Source: Thalassia testudinum (taxonomy: Eukaryota > Streptophyta > Magnoliopsida > Alismatales > Hydrocharitaceae). Taken from it: DNA of 64,000 bases. A program made the position numbers and the translations under genes. The DNA lies in the NCBI GenBank assembly GCA_037157565.1, contig JAZHRO010000012.1, positions 62,673,501 through 62,737,500 on the forward strand, read 5' to 3'. Numbering within the stretch: the stretch's first letter is position 1; each line of letters begins with the position of its first letter. The notes under the pieces are model-generated. The model searched no databases and was not told the origin of the DNA. It worked only from the letters and a program-made list of their open reading frames with translations. This document shows positions 23,667 through 35,759 of the stretch, one piece after another.

Positions 23667-26600
23667 CTTTGCCAGAAGCAAAATTGTAGATGCACAAACA
23701 AGCTAATATTCTCTCATCAAGCTCCGATCCTGGATGCAGAAATCCCACTATCCCACTTATCAAAGTCTCACAGGCTGCGTATCGAAGTGAATTTGAACTC
23801 ATAACAGCCATTTCACATCCAAGCCATGCAGTAGCAATTAGACTATCACGTGATACACTTCTTAGTTTGCTTTCAAATCCCTTTGCCAAGGCACCAAAAA
23901 TAGAATTCCCAAACTTTAGAATATCTTTTGCAATCTTGCTGCTCCATGTATCCATGTCGGTTTCCTATATATATTCATGTTAAAAAAGCAAAATCAATGA
24001 CTGCTGCAAACTATATCTGACTTCCTATTTTGGAACATTTAAAGCTTCAAACAAATGTTTTCACTGAATGAACTGAACTAAGTATGAACTTTGTTAAAGA
24101 AATACATAAAAATACATGTCTCATCATCAATAACCTGTAAACAAGGATCATGCCAGTCAATATTTCTGATCATATTCCTGTTGTGCAACAACACTAGACC
24201 GGCTTTCTTCGCTAACCAAGCAGCAGTGTAAGGTTCCCCAGTCCAAGCATAAGTTCCACCAAGGTTTGAAAGAAGAAAAGCAGATAATATCTGCATAGCA
24301 GAGCTGTTTTCGGACATGATAGAATCTATCAGCACATCCAAGGCTTCTTCTTTGAATATACTTTTCCCAGAAGGATCGTCCTGCACAAAGGAGATAAAAA
24401 CCAAATGTCACCAAATCAGAAAAGTTCAAATACCAAATGAGAGGCAAGTGTACAGTACCACCTAGAAAACTGACCAGCATGTCCAGCTGTAGCAAAAGAT
24501 TTGCTGCCAGGAGTTTGTGCTCTTCTTGAACTTGTTGCATGCAAGCCATTAACGTCTGAAGAATGCTGATGCCACCTTGTTTGCGCATCTGATGCAGTAA
24601 GATGACGGACGATGACCTGTGTGGGGAGTAGGATAAATTAATTGCACTGGCATGAAAACACAGACACACATTCCACTACTCATGTAAATAAATGAATATG
24701 TATATAGACATAGACATGCGCATGCAGATTATTTGTGGTGATGCTAATTCTCAAGGCTTCATTTGAAGATATTACTTGTGGGCAAATATATAAGCATCGG
24801 TGTACATTATTATTCCTACACCCATACGTAGGCTCCCATTTTTAATACATGCACTTACAGATGCATATATAATTTTCAGATAAGCTTTAAGACTCAAATA
24901 AGCTAGTTGAGCCGTCACAAGTGCTTTAAGGCCCTCAACACAAAGCCTTGTTGATGCCCTCTACATGAACTCAATACACAGAAGGCTTCCACAAAGAGCC
25001 AAAAATGATCAAACCCACTTTGATACCATGTAAGAAATCAAACACACCAAGTAAACATGATTTACATGGAATACCCTTCTCAATGGAAAGGAAAAACCAT
25101 AATAGCAATGAGCCCTAGCGTCTACCGACAGCTAAGGCTTTTCCTTCTCTAAGAAAGAGATGTGGAGGGATGTAAGTACATTATATAGACATGGGTATAA
25201 GATGAATCCACACCTAAGATCCATCTACCCAATTATTACATGACAATAATCAGCCCCCAATCTTTGGATTAGACTCCAGTACAGGAAAGTAGTAGCAAAA
25301 ATGGGCAATCAAATTTATTAGTACATTCCCAATTAAGACAACGTATCAACAATATCCTTTGCATAGGAAATACCTTGGCATACGGAGGATTTCGTGGAAA
25401 TATTCAAGTGCAGAACATTTCGCACGTTTCTCATTACTTTTGAGAAGATGAAGAAATGGATCAACAGGAGTAACTTGTGAGACAAACTTCCTGCAGTTCC
25501 CATTGAAGCGCATACACTTGACAAGAATACCTGTCAATGCAATGCCTTCACCCAGAATTTTGCTTCTTGCAACATTTACAAGTCTAGACAAAACCTGGGG
25601 CGAGCTGATGGTAGTCAAATTCATGTTATTTGTGGCATTGTCAAAGGCAGTTACTAGAATTTCAACAATGGATAATGATGCAGCTGCTGGGGATAATGGA
25701 AGCGAGGTGGAACCCCATTTGCTGCTATTCGAGTTGCATGCAACTTCCACTAGTGCAGGTAAAAGATCCAAGTCCTTTATTTCTGCAGGTGATGGCTTTA
25801 TCATGAAAATGAGGATAGATGCCTCATGCACATCTCTTTTCAATGCTATGGACAGATCATGCAGATGCGATGTCTTCTGTTTGATGTCTTCCAAAAGTGA
25901 TTTGTCCTCTGTTACCAGAAGCAATAGTATCGATACTGAAACCCTGATGAATTTCTCTTCTTTAGAAGTTGATAGGATGTCAAGCAATTGATGAAGAATT
26001 TGCTGCCTTAAGGTGCTGTACTTGGCCTCAGATTTATGGTTGAGCATTTCCCAAACATTCATGACCTCCAACCCAGTATCCTTGGACTTCCCTGGACTTT
26101 CTGAGAAGCATAAGGTCGAAACCGCCTTCTCAAATTTACACATAAATTCAATCTGCATGTCATTGTCACAGTTCGAGTTTTCTTCACACCAATCTCTCTC
26201 GATGTGTGCAAAGTTCAGTTTCCTCCTCACAAAAGTTCCACGAGGGACCAGTTCCGCAAAACCATATCTGCGGAGAAATCTAGAAGGGAACTGACGAAAG
26301 CATCTGAATTCTTGTGCGGGTGACATCCCCGGCGGCGTCCCATAATCCACATAACATTTGTACTGCGGATAAGGATGCACGTCCCTTATGTCAAGCACAG
26401 AAAGCTTCAAGTCACCAACCGGATTCTGAGGCTTCCTGGACAATAAATATCTTGTCTTAAAACCGCAAGCCTCTATATGCATCGAAAAACTGGGTGCTTC
26501 AGCTGCATTTATCCCGGAACCCTCCTGGGATGAACTCAGTGATTGCTCCTCTGAATTTTTCCTGTAAAATGTAGATTACATGGAAAAGATCCAAAATATA

Positions 26601-28332
26601 AGACCAATTCAGAAACTTACACATTCCAGGAGAAAAAAAAAAAAAAAAAAAACTAAACTTCACTGTTCAACATGACCACTACCGACCTATCACAAATATC
26701 AGGAGAGGAAAAATCCGAAGACAACATGAGAACCTTCACCGGGTCTTCTGTATTCTTCTTCACCTGAACCATAATTAATGTCATCTAGTGACTATCTCAA
26801 AATTAATGCAAGAAGATGTAATGCTAAAAGAACAAGAACATTTACTCAAAAAAAGACAAGTACAGAAACACATTTTGCATTTGTCGTCACAAAATGCAAT
26901 GCAAAAAGTGGAGATCACGTCACTGTCGTCCTCAAGTAAAACCCACAAGCAGAATGGATCAAAATATCACCGACGATATATCATCATCACATGGTGGGGC
27001 TCACCACCCCATGAAAGATCAAAAAATCATTAATAATTTTCACATACAATTAAAAATTACCGGTGGGATTTGATTCCGATGCAAAAATCACCTGCATTTG
27101 ATTAAGGGAGGGCAGACAGCTACGTATCCTTTTTGCAAGGCACATTTGCATTCTACGTTAAAAGTTTCGTTCCACCGGTGTCACCATAATAGCAATAAAA
27201 ACTACCTCTACGTCGCTTTCGTCGGACCCAAAGTCCGAGTAGGAGTCGATGGAGCAGTCCGACTGAGAGTCCTCCAGCATCTCCTGCAGCCTCTCGATAT
27301 CGAAATCCCCCTCGCATTCCTCGTCGTAGACCCCATCGAGCATCCTCTCGTCGAAGCTCCGCTGCTCCAGCAGCCTCGCAACGGACCTCCTCCCACCTCT
27401 CCCCTCCACGCCCTGTCAGCAACAACTTGCCGTTATGGTAACACCAAAAGGTAAAGACCAGAAAAAACGAGGCGCATCGGAATAAAATTTCCCCATCCGC
27501 CATACATCCTGCAACATAGGCCGCTTATCCTCCGGCTCCGATACGCACGTGTCCGCGTCGCCCTCCCCCTTCCTGCGGCTGCGGAGAACAAAGAGACAAA
27601 AAAAAAAATGAAGAAGCAACGAATCGGAAGGGTTCTCCTCTCTGAGGCATTTCGACGGAACAGGTAACGGGCAAAGGGGGCTCACATGTCCATGGATCTG
27701 ATCGAGCGGGGGGTGTCGCCGAGGGAGGCCACCTGGTAGTACATGAGCCAGTCGCGGGATGTGCGGGCGGCGATGCGGAGGGAGTCGTCGGAGAGGGCGT
27801 GGGGCCAGAGGGCGCGGCAGAGGTCGGGGGCGAGGTCGGAGCGGGCGTCGAGAGGGGAGACGAGGGCGGAGTGGAGGAAGTGGAGGGAGGCCTGCCAGTC
27901 GTCGCGGCGGAGGCGGCAGACGAGGGAGAGGTAGAAGTAGGAGGAGGAGACGAGGAGGCGGTTGGGGAGGCCGGCGGTGGAGCCGTGCTCATCGAGGAAG
28001 GCGGGGACCTGGAGGAGGCGCTCGGCGGAGGCGAGGCGGCGCGGGGAAGGAGAAGGGGAGGACAGGGCGTGGTGGAGGCCCCAGAAGAGGGAGGAGAGGG
28101 CGTGGTGGTCGGAGAAGCGGGAGGGGTTGCGGAGGGAGGGGGCGGCGGAGGAGAGGGAGGAGGAGAGGCGGCGCTGGAGGTGGAGGCGGCGGGAGGGGTC
28201 GGAGAGGAGGAGGTGGAGGTGGTGGCCGATGGCGGAGACGAGGCGCCGCACCGACGGGAGGTCGAGCTTCTCGTGGGAGGAAGGGGGTTGGTGGTGCCGG
28301 TGGAGAGACGAGCAGAAGGGAGGGGAGTCCAT
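23667..28332 (-). CDS. LIN/CERBERUS-like protein, eight exons, C-terminal part not in window
   Basis: Exons joined by GT-AG sites in a consistent frame (minus strand): 28332-27686, 27578-27506, 27412-27206, 26763-26687, 26561-25374, 24616-24475, 24380-24135, 23964-23667; about 959 residues without a stop. The N-terminal part (FWGLHHAL, RRLASAERLLQV, SSYFYLSLVCRLR) and the armadillo-type part (EEHKLLAANLLLQLDML, EPYTAAWLAKKAGL, SWSSKIAK-like block, ERILACLCIYNFASGKG) match LIN/CERBERUS relatives, known in legumes as U-box E3 ligases for root symbiosis. An acidic linker (MLEDSQSDCSIDSYSDFGSD) sits in exon 3. No U-box signature is present, so this is more like the U-box-less branch; ligase activity should not be assumed. 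The family ends in WD40 repeats, absent here: the gene is truncated or continues beyond a very long intron. Start ATG 28332 was chosen because the upstream in-frame reading looks like leader. Confidence 0.75.
25029..25252 (-). repeat. Short copia-type LTR inside intron 5 of the LIN-like gene
   Basis: On the minus strand the unit starts TGATTATTGTCATG and ends GATTTCTTACA, with a TATA-like TCTATATAATG in the middle. Directly after its end comes TGGTATCAAAGTGGG (25014-25028), an initiator-tRNA primer site; directly before its start is a GATTGGGGGC purine tract. A single LTR with both neighbours suggests a tandem or miniature element. No coding sequence accompanies it. It should be removed with the intron. 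Confidence 0.6.
26630..26651. repeat. Poly(A) run in intron 4
   Basis: An A tract of about 21 bases in the 125-bp intron between exons 4 and 5 of the LIN-like gene. On the coding strand it is a poly(T) run, far from the branch region. Possibly a variable simple repeat. Confidence 0.7.
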
Positions 28333-28720
28333 GGGGAGAGGAGGAGCATGAGAGACAGTGAGGAGGGGAAGAAGAGTGTGGAAGTGTGTGTGTGTGTGAA
28401 GGGGAAGAGAAAGGGAGGGGCATACGTAGCGGCTAGCGAGGGCTCGTGACTCGGGTGGAGGGAAGAGTCCAAAACAGAAGCGACCCCGCTGGGTGGTGGC
28501 AGCAGCGGCGTGAGCAGAGGCGAAGGGGAGAGGGAGAGGGGGCAGAGGGTGTGGGGAACGGTTCCGTGACCGTTGGTTCCCCCTGGTATGGACGCTACCA
28601 CTACCACTACCACCCACTATCCTCTCTATCTCTGTCTGGGATGGTGAACGTTTCCTTTTTCCTCTGCTGTTTCCCTTTCAGACTGGGCATTCGGGTTTCG
28701 GTACCTCAGTAGAGCTTCTT
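28333..28720 (-). promoter_or_regulatory. Probable 5' UTR and core promoter region of the LIN-like gene
   Basis: Upstream of the ATG the minus strand is CT-rich with a CACACACA tract (28382-28400) and, further up, a GGTAGT repeat (about 28590-28615). I saw no convincing TATA box. This looks like a TATA-less, pyrimidine-rich plant leader; the transcription start is not determinable by eye. Confidence 0.4.
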
Positions 28721-28889
28721 TTGTCTTCATTCCTTTTCTTTTTTCGGGGTTTTGCGTGTACGACCCTCTAGAGGTTATTGATGGTACGACAACGTCTCTT
28801 TCTTGGGTAACATTTATGCATGGACCTTTACAACGTTACCTTCGTTAGGCGATAGGCACTGCCACTCCAAACCGTAGAGAAACTTAGAA

Positions 28890-29660
28890 TTTTACGTCGT
28901 AAAAAGTGATGTCAGGTGTTACTTTTATATTTCATGTAGAGTTGAGAATGTGTATTTATTTGATAATTAATATTTAATATAAAAATTTAAAAATGTAAGA
29001 TTTGTGATTTTTATTACACTACTTTAATTTAAAATACATAGATGATAAATAATTTTACATCAATTATAAATTACTTTATACAAATAATAAATTATTCTAA
29101 GATATCTTTATATTAGTGTAATCTCATTTTGTATCCGTGATAAATTATTCTGATGATAGTTTCATTTGTTTAAAGTAATTTTACATCCGTGCAAAGTAGT
29201 TTTAACTTATAAGTTTAGGATTTAGATTTTATTGTTTAAGTTTATAGAAAGTAATTTCACGTATGAAAAATGATTTTTCATCTTGGAGTTTAGAATTTAG
29301 GATTTAGACTCTAAATCTTAAGATGAAAAATCATCTTTCAAATGTAAAATCACTTGTCATAGGTGTATAAACACTTTGAATTTAATTTTGCACTGATACA
29401 ATCTTACTTTGCACCCGTGTAAAATTATTTTAAAAATGCAAATTGATTTTGCACAGGTGCAAATTAAGATTGCATCAGTGTAAAGTGATTCCGAATGTAG
29501 TTTAAGTGATTTGCACCTATACCAAAGTGATTTGTTGTTGATTTCAACATGGTAGATCCCATCATGTATAATACTTTTTTTACACAAAAAGAAGGGACAC
29601 GGGTTAGAATTATGTTTACACTACTACACGTTAACTTTTACATCAGCTGTTACATTTCCC
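28890..29660. repeat. Fold-back, MITE-like AT-rich repeat
   Basis: The centre (29257-29350) is a long inverted repeat: GTAATTTCACGTATGAAAAA with TGATTTTTCATCTT, then a 40-bp spacer, then the inverse reading AAGATGAAAAATCA. Around it the motif GTAATTTTACATCCGTGCAAA and its inverse occur repeatedly (29170-29500), as does the pair GTAAAAAGTGATGTC near 28900 and AACTTTTACATCAGCTG near 29630. No ORF. The outer ends are approximate. Confidence 0.5.
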
Positions 29661-30359
29661 AACCTACATCTAAGAGTGTATACGAGATGGGTAGAATTGA
29701 GTTAGGCTGAAGAGGTTGTTGATTCATAAAAGAATTTAAAATTTATGTTTATCTCATTCATATTTTTTATATATTTTATATTTAATAAAAAAATATTTTA
29801 AACTCATAAATAATTTTTATCTTCTAAAAAATAAATAAAATAGAGTGTGGATGGAATTTGTAACATAGCGGAGGAATTTTGAATTGGAAACATGGGAGAG
29901 GTGGGAGTAGAATAATATGAGGAGAATTTGGAACATTGGGCTTAAGCATGAATGACCTTTAGTGGCTAATTGGGTTATAATTGAAGAAAATTTAAATTTT
30001 ACTCCCTTATATTATATATATAGAGAGAGAGATATGTTCTATCCACATAGCATAGCGTTTAAAAATAATCAAATAAGCACAACGAATCATCCATTTGATC
30101 GAGATCTCACACTTATAATAAATATCACCTATATTAAAGAAAGTAGTTTTGCATCATACCATAAATAAAGAAAATTGCTAAAATAATACAATTTGAATAA
30201 ATGGAATTCCTAAAAAAGGGATGCACTAATATCTCAATGAATCAAATTATATAAGTAGATAATGAATTAATTATTTGTACGATAAAAGATTTCACAATAC
30301 AAACATCATTAATGGAAAAATAAAATCCCATGAAAGGAAAAAGAAATAACGCATAAATC

Positions 30360-30900
30360 TTGTTGATAGAATCTTAAAAACAACGTATTACAAGGGTTAG
30401 AAATATAAGATTATTCTAACAAAGAAAAACATGTATTGTAACATCAAGAAGATGTAGTTGCAACAATTGTACATTACTATTGTAACAATTGAAATGAGTT
30501 TTATAACAAAATAATATGCATGTTGTAAAGAATGTATCGGGAACAAAATAATGCATTACAAGATTATTAAATTCAAAAACAATTGCAATAGTGTCTTACA
30601 AGAAGGAAATACAAGTAAAAAACTAACTTGTAACACATGATAAACTTGTATTACAAAATATTTACTATAAAAAAAATGTAAAACTTAGTATTACAAGTGA
30701 AAATAGATTTATATAAACACAATGAATTTGTATTACAAATGGAAAATTGAATTGCAGTACATACGAAATCTTATAATAAAAATTTAGTCTGATTAAGAAT
30801 AGAGTTGTAATACGTTTAAACATTAATGTAATATGGCTACTTTCCAATAATAATGTAATATTTGATTAATTATATTTACGGTTTATGAGTACAGATGTAA
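30360..30900. repeat. AT-rich segment with repeated TTGTAATACAA-type motif
   Basis: Variants of TTGTATTACAA and TTGTAACAATT appear many times on both strands at irregular spacing. There is no coding sequence. Such arrays resemble subterminal repeats of DNA transposons, but I found no terminal inverted repeats to support that. Confidence 0.4.
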
Positions 30901-31139
30901 AACAACTTGACATTTATATGCATTGATATTTTTGAAAAATAGTATAAACATTAATTGAGTACATTCCATATACAAAGAGTGATTTTCTAAACCACATTTT
31001 CACATGTGAAGTGGTTCTCATCAATGGAAAACATCATCCAATGAACACAACAAGAGACTTTTTTGAGGGTTTATGAGTACAGTGCTCAATGGATACTTTT
31101 CATATATATATATAGAGGGTTGTTGGTTGAGTTAGGTTA

Positions 31140-31652
31140 GTTAAACCTAAAATTCAACTATTACGACCCAACCCAAACCCACATGGGAATCAGGCTAGAC
31201 CATGTCCCTATCTCAAGACCAAGTTGTTCATCGAGTAATAAATATAAAACAATCAACTTCCACCACACATGCACCATAGTAGAAAATTAAACGATAGAAA
31301 GCAGTAAAATAATTCCATGAACTAACAAAGTATTGAGGCAAATAAAAGAAGGTTCACACCATAGCCATCAAAATAAGGATGAAAGAGCAAGTACAGAAAC
31401 TAGCAGTTCCAAGATAGGCACTCACTACTGTAGAAAATAATGAAATCAAGGCAAAACTATGGCTGGGTGTGGCTGGACCCAACTCCCTCTGCAGCCGATG
31501 GAATGGGGTGCTTAATCGCCTCACTTATGTACAAACAGTAGGTGTCAGCAAAAAGTTGAGTAGAGTGGCGTGAAAATAGAAGAAAACATATAGGAGCTAA
31601 ACAGTAGCAGGAGTAATTTAAACAGGAATTTAACTTGTTGCAAAAGGGAAGA
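31140..31652. repeat. Old Tekay-like LTR fragment, truncated by the Athila insertion
   Basis: Blocks such as CTCTGCAGCCGATGG, GTCAGCAAAAAGTTGAGTAG and AGTGGCGTGAAAATAGAAGA match, with divergence, the same order of blocks in the complete Tekay LTR (33300-33440). It breaks exactly where the Athila 3' LTR starts at 31653, so it was older than that insertion. Confidence 0.6.
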
Positions 31653-32997
31653 TGATCGAGCGCTAAAATAGTGTTCGAAAAATATGATCTAAGATTGCAT
31701 TAATAGAAATCGAGTGGTAAAACGCGTAATCAAAATCGATGAAAAATAAATAACCATTCACAAGGGAGCAGGTCGTCTCCACAGGGAGGTTTACACCTGT
31801 TAAAACTCGCACACGTCGAAAACAAATGTTCACGATTAATTTCGCCAAGAAATCGAGCCAAAAACTCTTTCAAATTAAGTGAACAACAAGAGCTAATGCT
31901 GAAATCACGTTTATGAGAAAGAGAAAGGTTCTTTGCATAAACTAACCACAATAATTAATTAATAAATTAAAATCAAAATGTGGCAATGGCATTGAATGTA
32001 ATAAGAAATGAAACACAAAATAGAGGATTTCTTCGTGGCGTTGCTACGCATAAAGGACACAATGGTCGGTGGTGAGGTGCTTGGAGGAGAATCTGTGGAC
32101 TGAGGGCTTCGCGATGGCGATCGCAGTGAAGTGCAGGGTAGCCTGAGGTGGCTGGACAGAGAGACAGAGGTTGTGGGTTTCGGCGGTGGCTGCTACTACT
32201 GTTGGAGCTGCTCCACACGCGGGCTGCTAAAGAGGGGCGCACATGGTGGCTGTTGCTGCTGTGCGTGCATGAAGAAGCGCACACGCGCGGGTGGAGGTGG
32301 GCCAAGGAGAGCTACTAGTGGTGACTGCGACGGTCTGCTGGAGGTGGTGAGGAGGGCGGTGAAGCTGTGCATGTGCGTAGGAAGCTGCGGGGAGAGAGGT
32401 GCGCACGGCGAGCTGCTCGGGCAGGTGGTGCGTGCGTAACCGTGGCCACCCGCGGATGGCGCGGCGAGATGGTGGAGGGTGGTGCTAGTGTTGTTGGAGG
32501 TAGCGGTAGTGGTTGGTAGTTTGGGTTGTTTTTGGTGGAGGAAAACAAAACAAGAGAAGAAGATGATGTATAGTGGTAAAATAAAAAGGTGGTGGTGAGT
32601 TTTGTTCTTCACATGAAAGATGAAGAAGATGAAGAACAGGATGAGGTGGGGTCGTGTGGATGGCGAAGGTGGTTGTGGTGGTCATAGCGGTATTGTTGGG
32701 TTGTTGGGGAATAGCGAGCGTGGAGGTGGTGGTGAAGGTGGTCTCCTACGATGAACAGGGGGGCACGGTGAGATTGTAGTGCGAAGCTTTGCCATGGCGA
32801 TGCAAGCTGTCACCCTGCACGCCAAGGTAGCGAAGCTCCACCGCGGTTGAGGCTGGTGGTGATGGGAGGATGAGAGTTTGAATTCTTTGCACGGTAGTGA
32901 AAGGGGTGGGATGGTGGCCTCCTAAACATGGTTGCCTCCCACTTCCTCTTATAGTAGTCGAGGAGTGTTTCAAATGAAGGTAGGAGGGAAGGCATGT
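31653..32997 (-). repeat. Athila 3' LTR, part left of the Tekay insertion
   Basis: Starts on the plus strand with TGATCGAGCGCTAAAATAG (LTR end on the minus strand) and matches 61808-62966 collinearly over 1.16 kb, up to CTGTCACC at 32814. A minus-strand TATA box (TATAAGAG, 32946-32953) lies beyond the part shared with the other LTR copy. The remainder of the LTR is right of the Tekay element, from 42762. GGT/CCA-rich ORFs inside it are not coding. Confidence 0.8.
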
Positions 32998-35675
32998 TGT
33001 AACGACCCGATTCCCGAGTCCCTACGAGACACGAGAACCGGACTGACTCGACTAATCCCAAGACCTAGTCGTCCAATGAGGAAGTAACCAAAAGAGCAGT
33101 AAAATAAACCACATTCAGCATGAATATAACTAACAGTAAGAAAATACAGCAGTAAGAAAAGAAACCACTACAGTATATACCACCACAACAGTAGAACAAC
33201 ATTCATAACATAATATGAACTGCAGGTAAAGAAAAGTACAGCGGTAACAAGAACTACTCACTACAGCGGAAACAAAAGAGGTACAAAAGAACAGTGGTAA
33301 CTCTACTGGACCCTACTCGACCCAGCATCCTCTGCAGCCGCTGACCCTGGCTGCTCAACACCTGGTTCTGAAAAGTAACGAGTGTAACACGTCAGCAAAA
33401 CGCTGAGTAGAGTGGCAACTAAAACAAAAGAAACAGTAGAGTGTACAGTAGCTGTTATGTCCTGTTACTTTCTTTATTTACGTCTTTCAATTGTCTCACG
33501 GTTTCATTTATTTCTCAGATCCTTCACTTAATCTCGAATGTTCCTCGTGGGAACGATCTTGATTGCAGTCTTTTCCGAACAGTAAAAGTAGCACGTGGTG
33601 CTCTCCTGGCCGGGAGAGTCCCCCGTGGTGATCCTACTCTCAGTCAACCACCCCAAGGTCACGGACAGGCGTAACGGTGACTACGGCACGCGCGATAAAC
33701 GCACAGGTAACTAACCCACACTGGCATGCGGTCAGTCGTTTCCGTTAACGGGTGCGCCCAAAGCACAGCACGGAACCAGTACAGGGCAGAGCCCTCTAAG
33801 TAACAGGGGTCCAACCCCTCCACAGTAACCAAACAGGGGCCTTGCCCCTCCACAGTCCGCGCACCCTCGCCTGACTACCCTGGTTTGCCCAGTGGGCCTA
33901 ACAAGTCGGTGTAGGAGGCTAGCAGAAACCCCGGGGCCCGTGGGGTAGCTAGTACCTCCCTACACTAGTAGCTCTCCTCGGTACTACGTACACGAGGGCC
34001 AGCAAGTCGGTACAAAGTGGCCAGTCCTAACCCCGGGTCCCTGGGGCGGCTGGCTTCGTTGTGCACTAAACAAGTACAGGTACTTCCCTTGGTACTACGT
34101 ACCCAAGAAACAGCACACTACCACGTCTTTCTTTCTCAATTCCATTCCTTTCTCTTTCCAGGAGTTCCACTCCTAATTCCCCGTAGGGTTCCAGTTCTTT
34201 TAACTCAGCACATTCAGGTTTCACCTTTCCAGTTTCACGTTCATACATCCCATATTCTCAGACATGTTCATTTATTCATAACAGGCAGCTGTTAAACCAA
34301 TTTACAGGTAGTTATTATTTCCTTTCCACATTTTCCAAGACTGCAGTATTCAGATATTCCATTAGTTCTTCCCATCCTAGGATTCATGCCATACCCTAGG
34401 ATCTATCATACAATCTAGTTTTCCATCCCTAGGATTTATGCAACACCCTAGGATCTACCATTCATTCTAGTTTCTCATTCCTAGGATTCATGCAATGTCC
34501 TACGTTCTATTTATGGTTCCATAATTTAACAGATTATACTAATAAACTTAAAAGCCACTCTACAGGTTACGACAGGCGTACTGGGGGCGTGGTCGGGAAT
34601 CCCGCGTACCTTCGCAACCCCCGAGACTACAACGGAACGGGGTCCTATCACAAGGATCAAACACAAGGAGTTTCTCAAAACAGTATACAACTACTGTAGA
34701 CAGGAAGAGGATTTAATTCCGAAAAGCACGCAACTAGAAACGCGGAAAACGGACTCCGAACGGGCCCTAAACGGGTCGAAAACGACGAAATAGTGCAAAA
34801 TCAAACGTCTGGAACTTCTTCCAGACGTCTTCAAAATGGGGATCAGATGGTACCTTGTCCTATGTAGTCTCTCAGACGTCCAGAAGCCTGCAGGGGCGTT
34901 TGGCCTAGTTCCCAGATGTCTGATGGTCACCCCGGACGTCTGGAAGTCATTCCCGTCGTCTGGCACTGCAGCCAGACGTCTGATTCGTGTTGGATGGCAA
35001 ATCCAGAACCTGCGCGTACCCATTTCTCTCTCACAGTACGGACGGCCGAAGAAAAGGAAGAAGGTACGAAAATAACTTACCTTTCAGACGTCTGGACCGT
35101 ACTCCAGACGTCTTCCAAGTCGTCTGGTTGGAAACCCGGACGTCTGATTCTGGAAGAACTTCCAGAATCAGAGCGCGACTCGCCCTCCGCCCGCGACGCA
35201 CGGCCGCGCCTCGTCCGCCTGCTACTCGAGCTGCAGCAGCCCTCCCGCGTCACCCCGCGTCTGCTGCTCCCCCGCCGGCCGGCACTAGCAGCCCCGGCAA
35301 GCTCGCCCTCATGGCCGAGCGCCTCCTCTTCTCGCGCAGCATCTCCCCCCCGCGCTCACCGCGGCTACCACCGCCGCCGCTCGCTCACTCGCGCTCGCAC
35401 TCGCGCACCGACTGGAAGGAGAAGAGGAAGGGGGCAGAGGTGAGAGTGAGGGCGAGGCTTTTTAAAGCCGCGTGGGGAGAGAAAGAGAGAGAGAGCGAGA
35501 GAGAGGGGCACAGCCTGCGCTCGCAGGAGGGAGAGGGAAAAAGAGAGGGAGGGTGCATTCGCAGGTCTGCGCGCTCAGGCGCACAGACGAAACCGCGCGT
35601 GTCGAAAAAATCGAATCCCAGACATCTGGAAGGGGTTGCCACCTCCCAGACGTCTGAAGCCGCTCGTTCGTAACA
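32998..35675 (-). repeat. 3' LTR of the Tekay-type element
   Basis: Plus-strand start TGTAACGACCCG, end TCGTTCGTAACA. It holds a CAGACGTCTG palindrome array (34800-35165 and 35625-35655), two CCTAGGATT-rich blocks near 34370-34490 and a GA-rich stretch near 35480-35545. ORFs here are by-products of GC-rich sequence. Confidence 0.9.
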
Positions 35676-35759
35676 ATATAACAAACTCAAAGGAAGTTTC
35701 GTCCCCGAAACTTGCACTAACTAGGGTGCGGGAAAAACGTCATAGTAACCATAACAAAC
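35676..35759 (-). other. Spacer between Tekay pol and 3' LTR
   Basis: On the minus strand GTTTCGGGGACGAAAC (35695-35711) is a perfect palindrome found at this place in many plant chromoviruses. A clear polypurine tract next to the LTR is not visible. The 15-mer ATAACAAACTCAAAG occurs at about 35677 and 35752, bracketing the spacer. Confidence 0.5.

Larger units (their letters stand above)
28721..31139. other. Intergenic AT-rich DNA
   Basis: Between the LIN-like gene and the retrotransposon block there is no ORF above background, no tRNA and no rRNA. Besides the two repeat regions at 28890-29660 and 30360-30900, a short TATATATATA run lies near 31103. Confidence 0.5.

Noticed and set aside
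28372..28400. CRISPR-like or satellite repeat
   Set aside because: It is a simple CA/GT microsatellite in a plant leader; CRISPR arrays are not expected in a plant nuclear genome and no spaced repeats were seen.
27759..28449. Long plus-strand ORFs rich in Arg/Gly/Glu opposite exon 1 of the LIN-like gene
   Set aside because: They are antisense shadows of a GC-rich coding exon; no domain and extreme composition.
32131..32612. ORFs in the GGT/CCA-rich Athila LTR
   Set aside because: Same region in the other LTR copy (62100-62770) has different breaks; composition explains the open frames.
34916..35673. ORFs of 175 and 228 codons in the Tekay LTR
   Set aside because: They lie in GC-rich LTR sequence, have low-complexity Arg/Pro content and are not kept as one frame in the other LTR copy.
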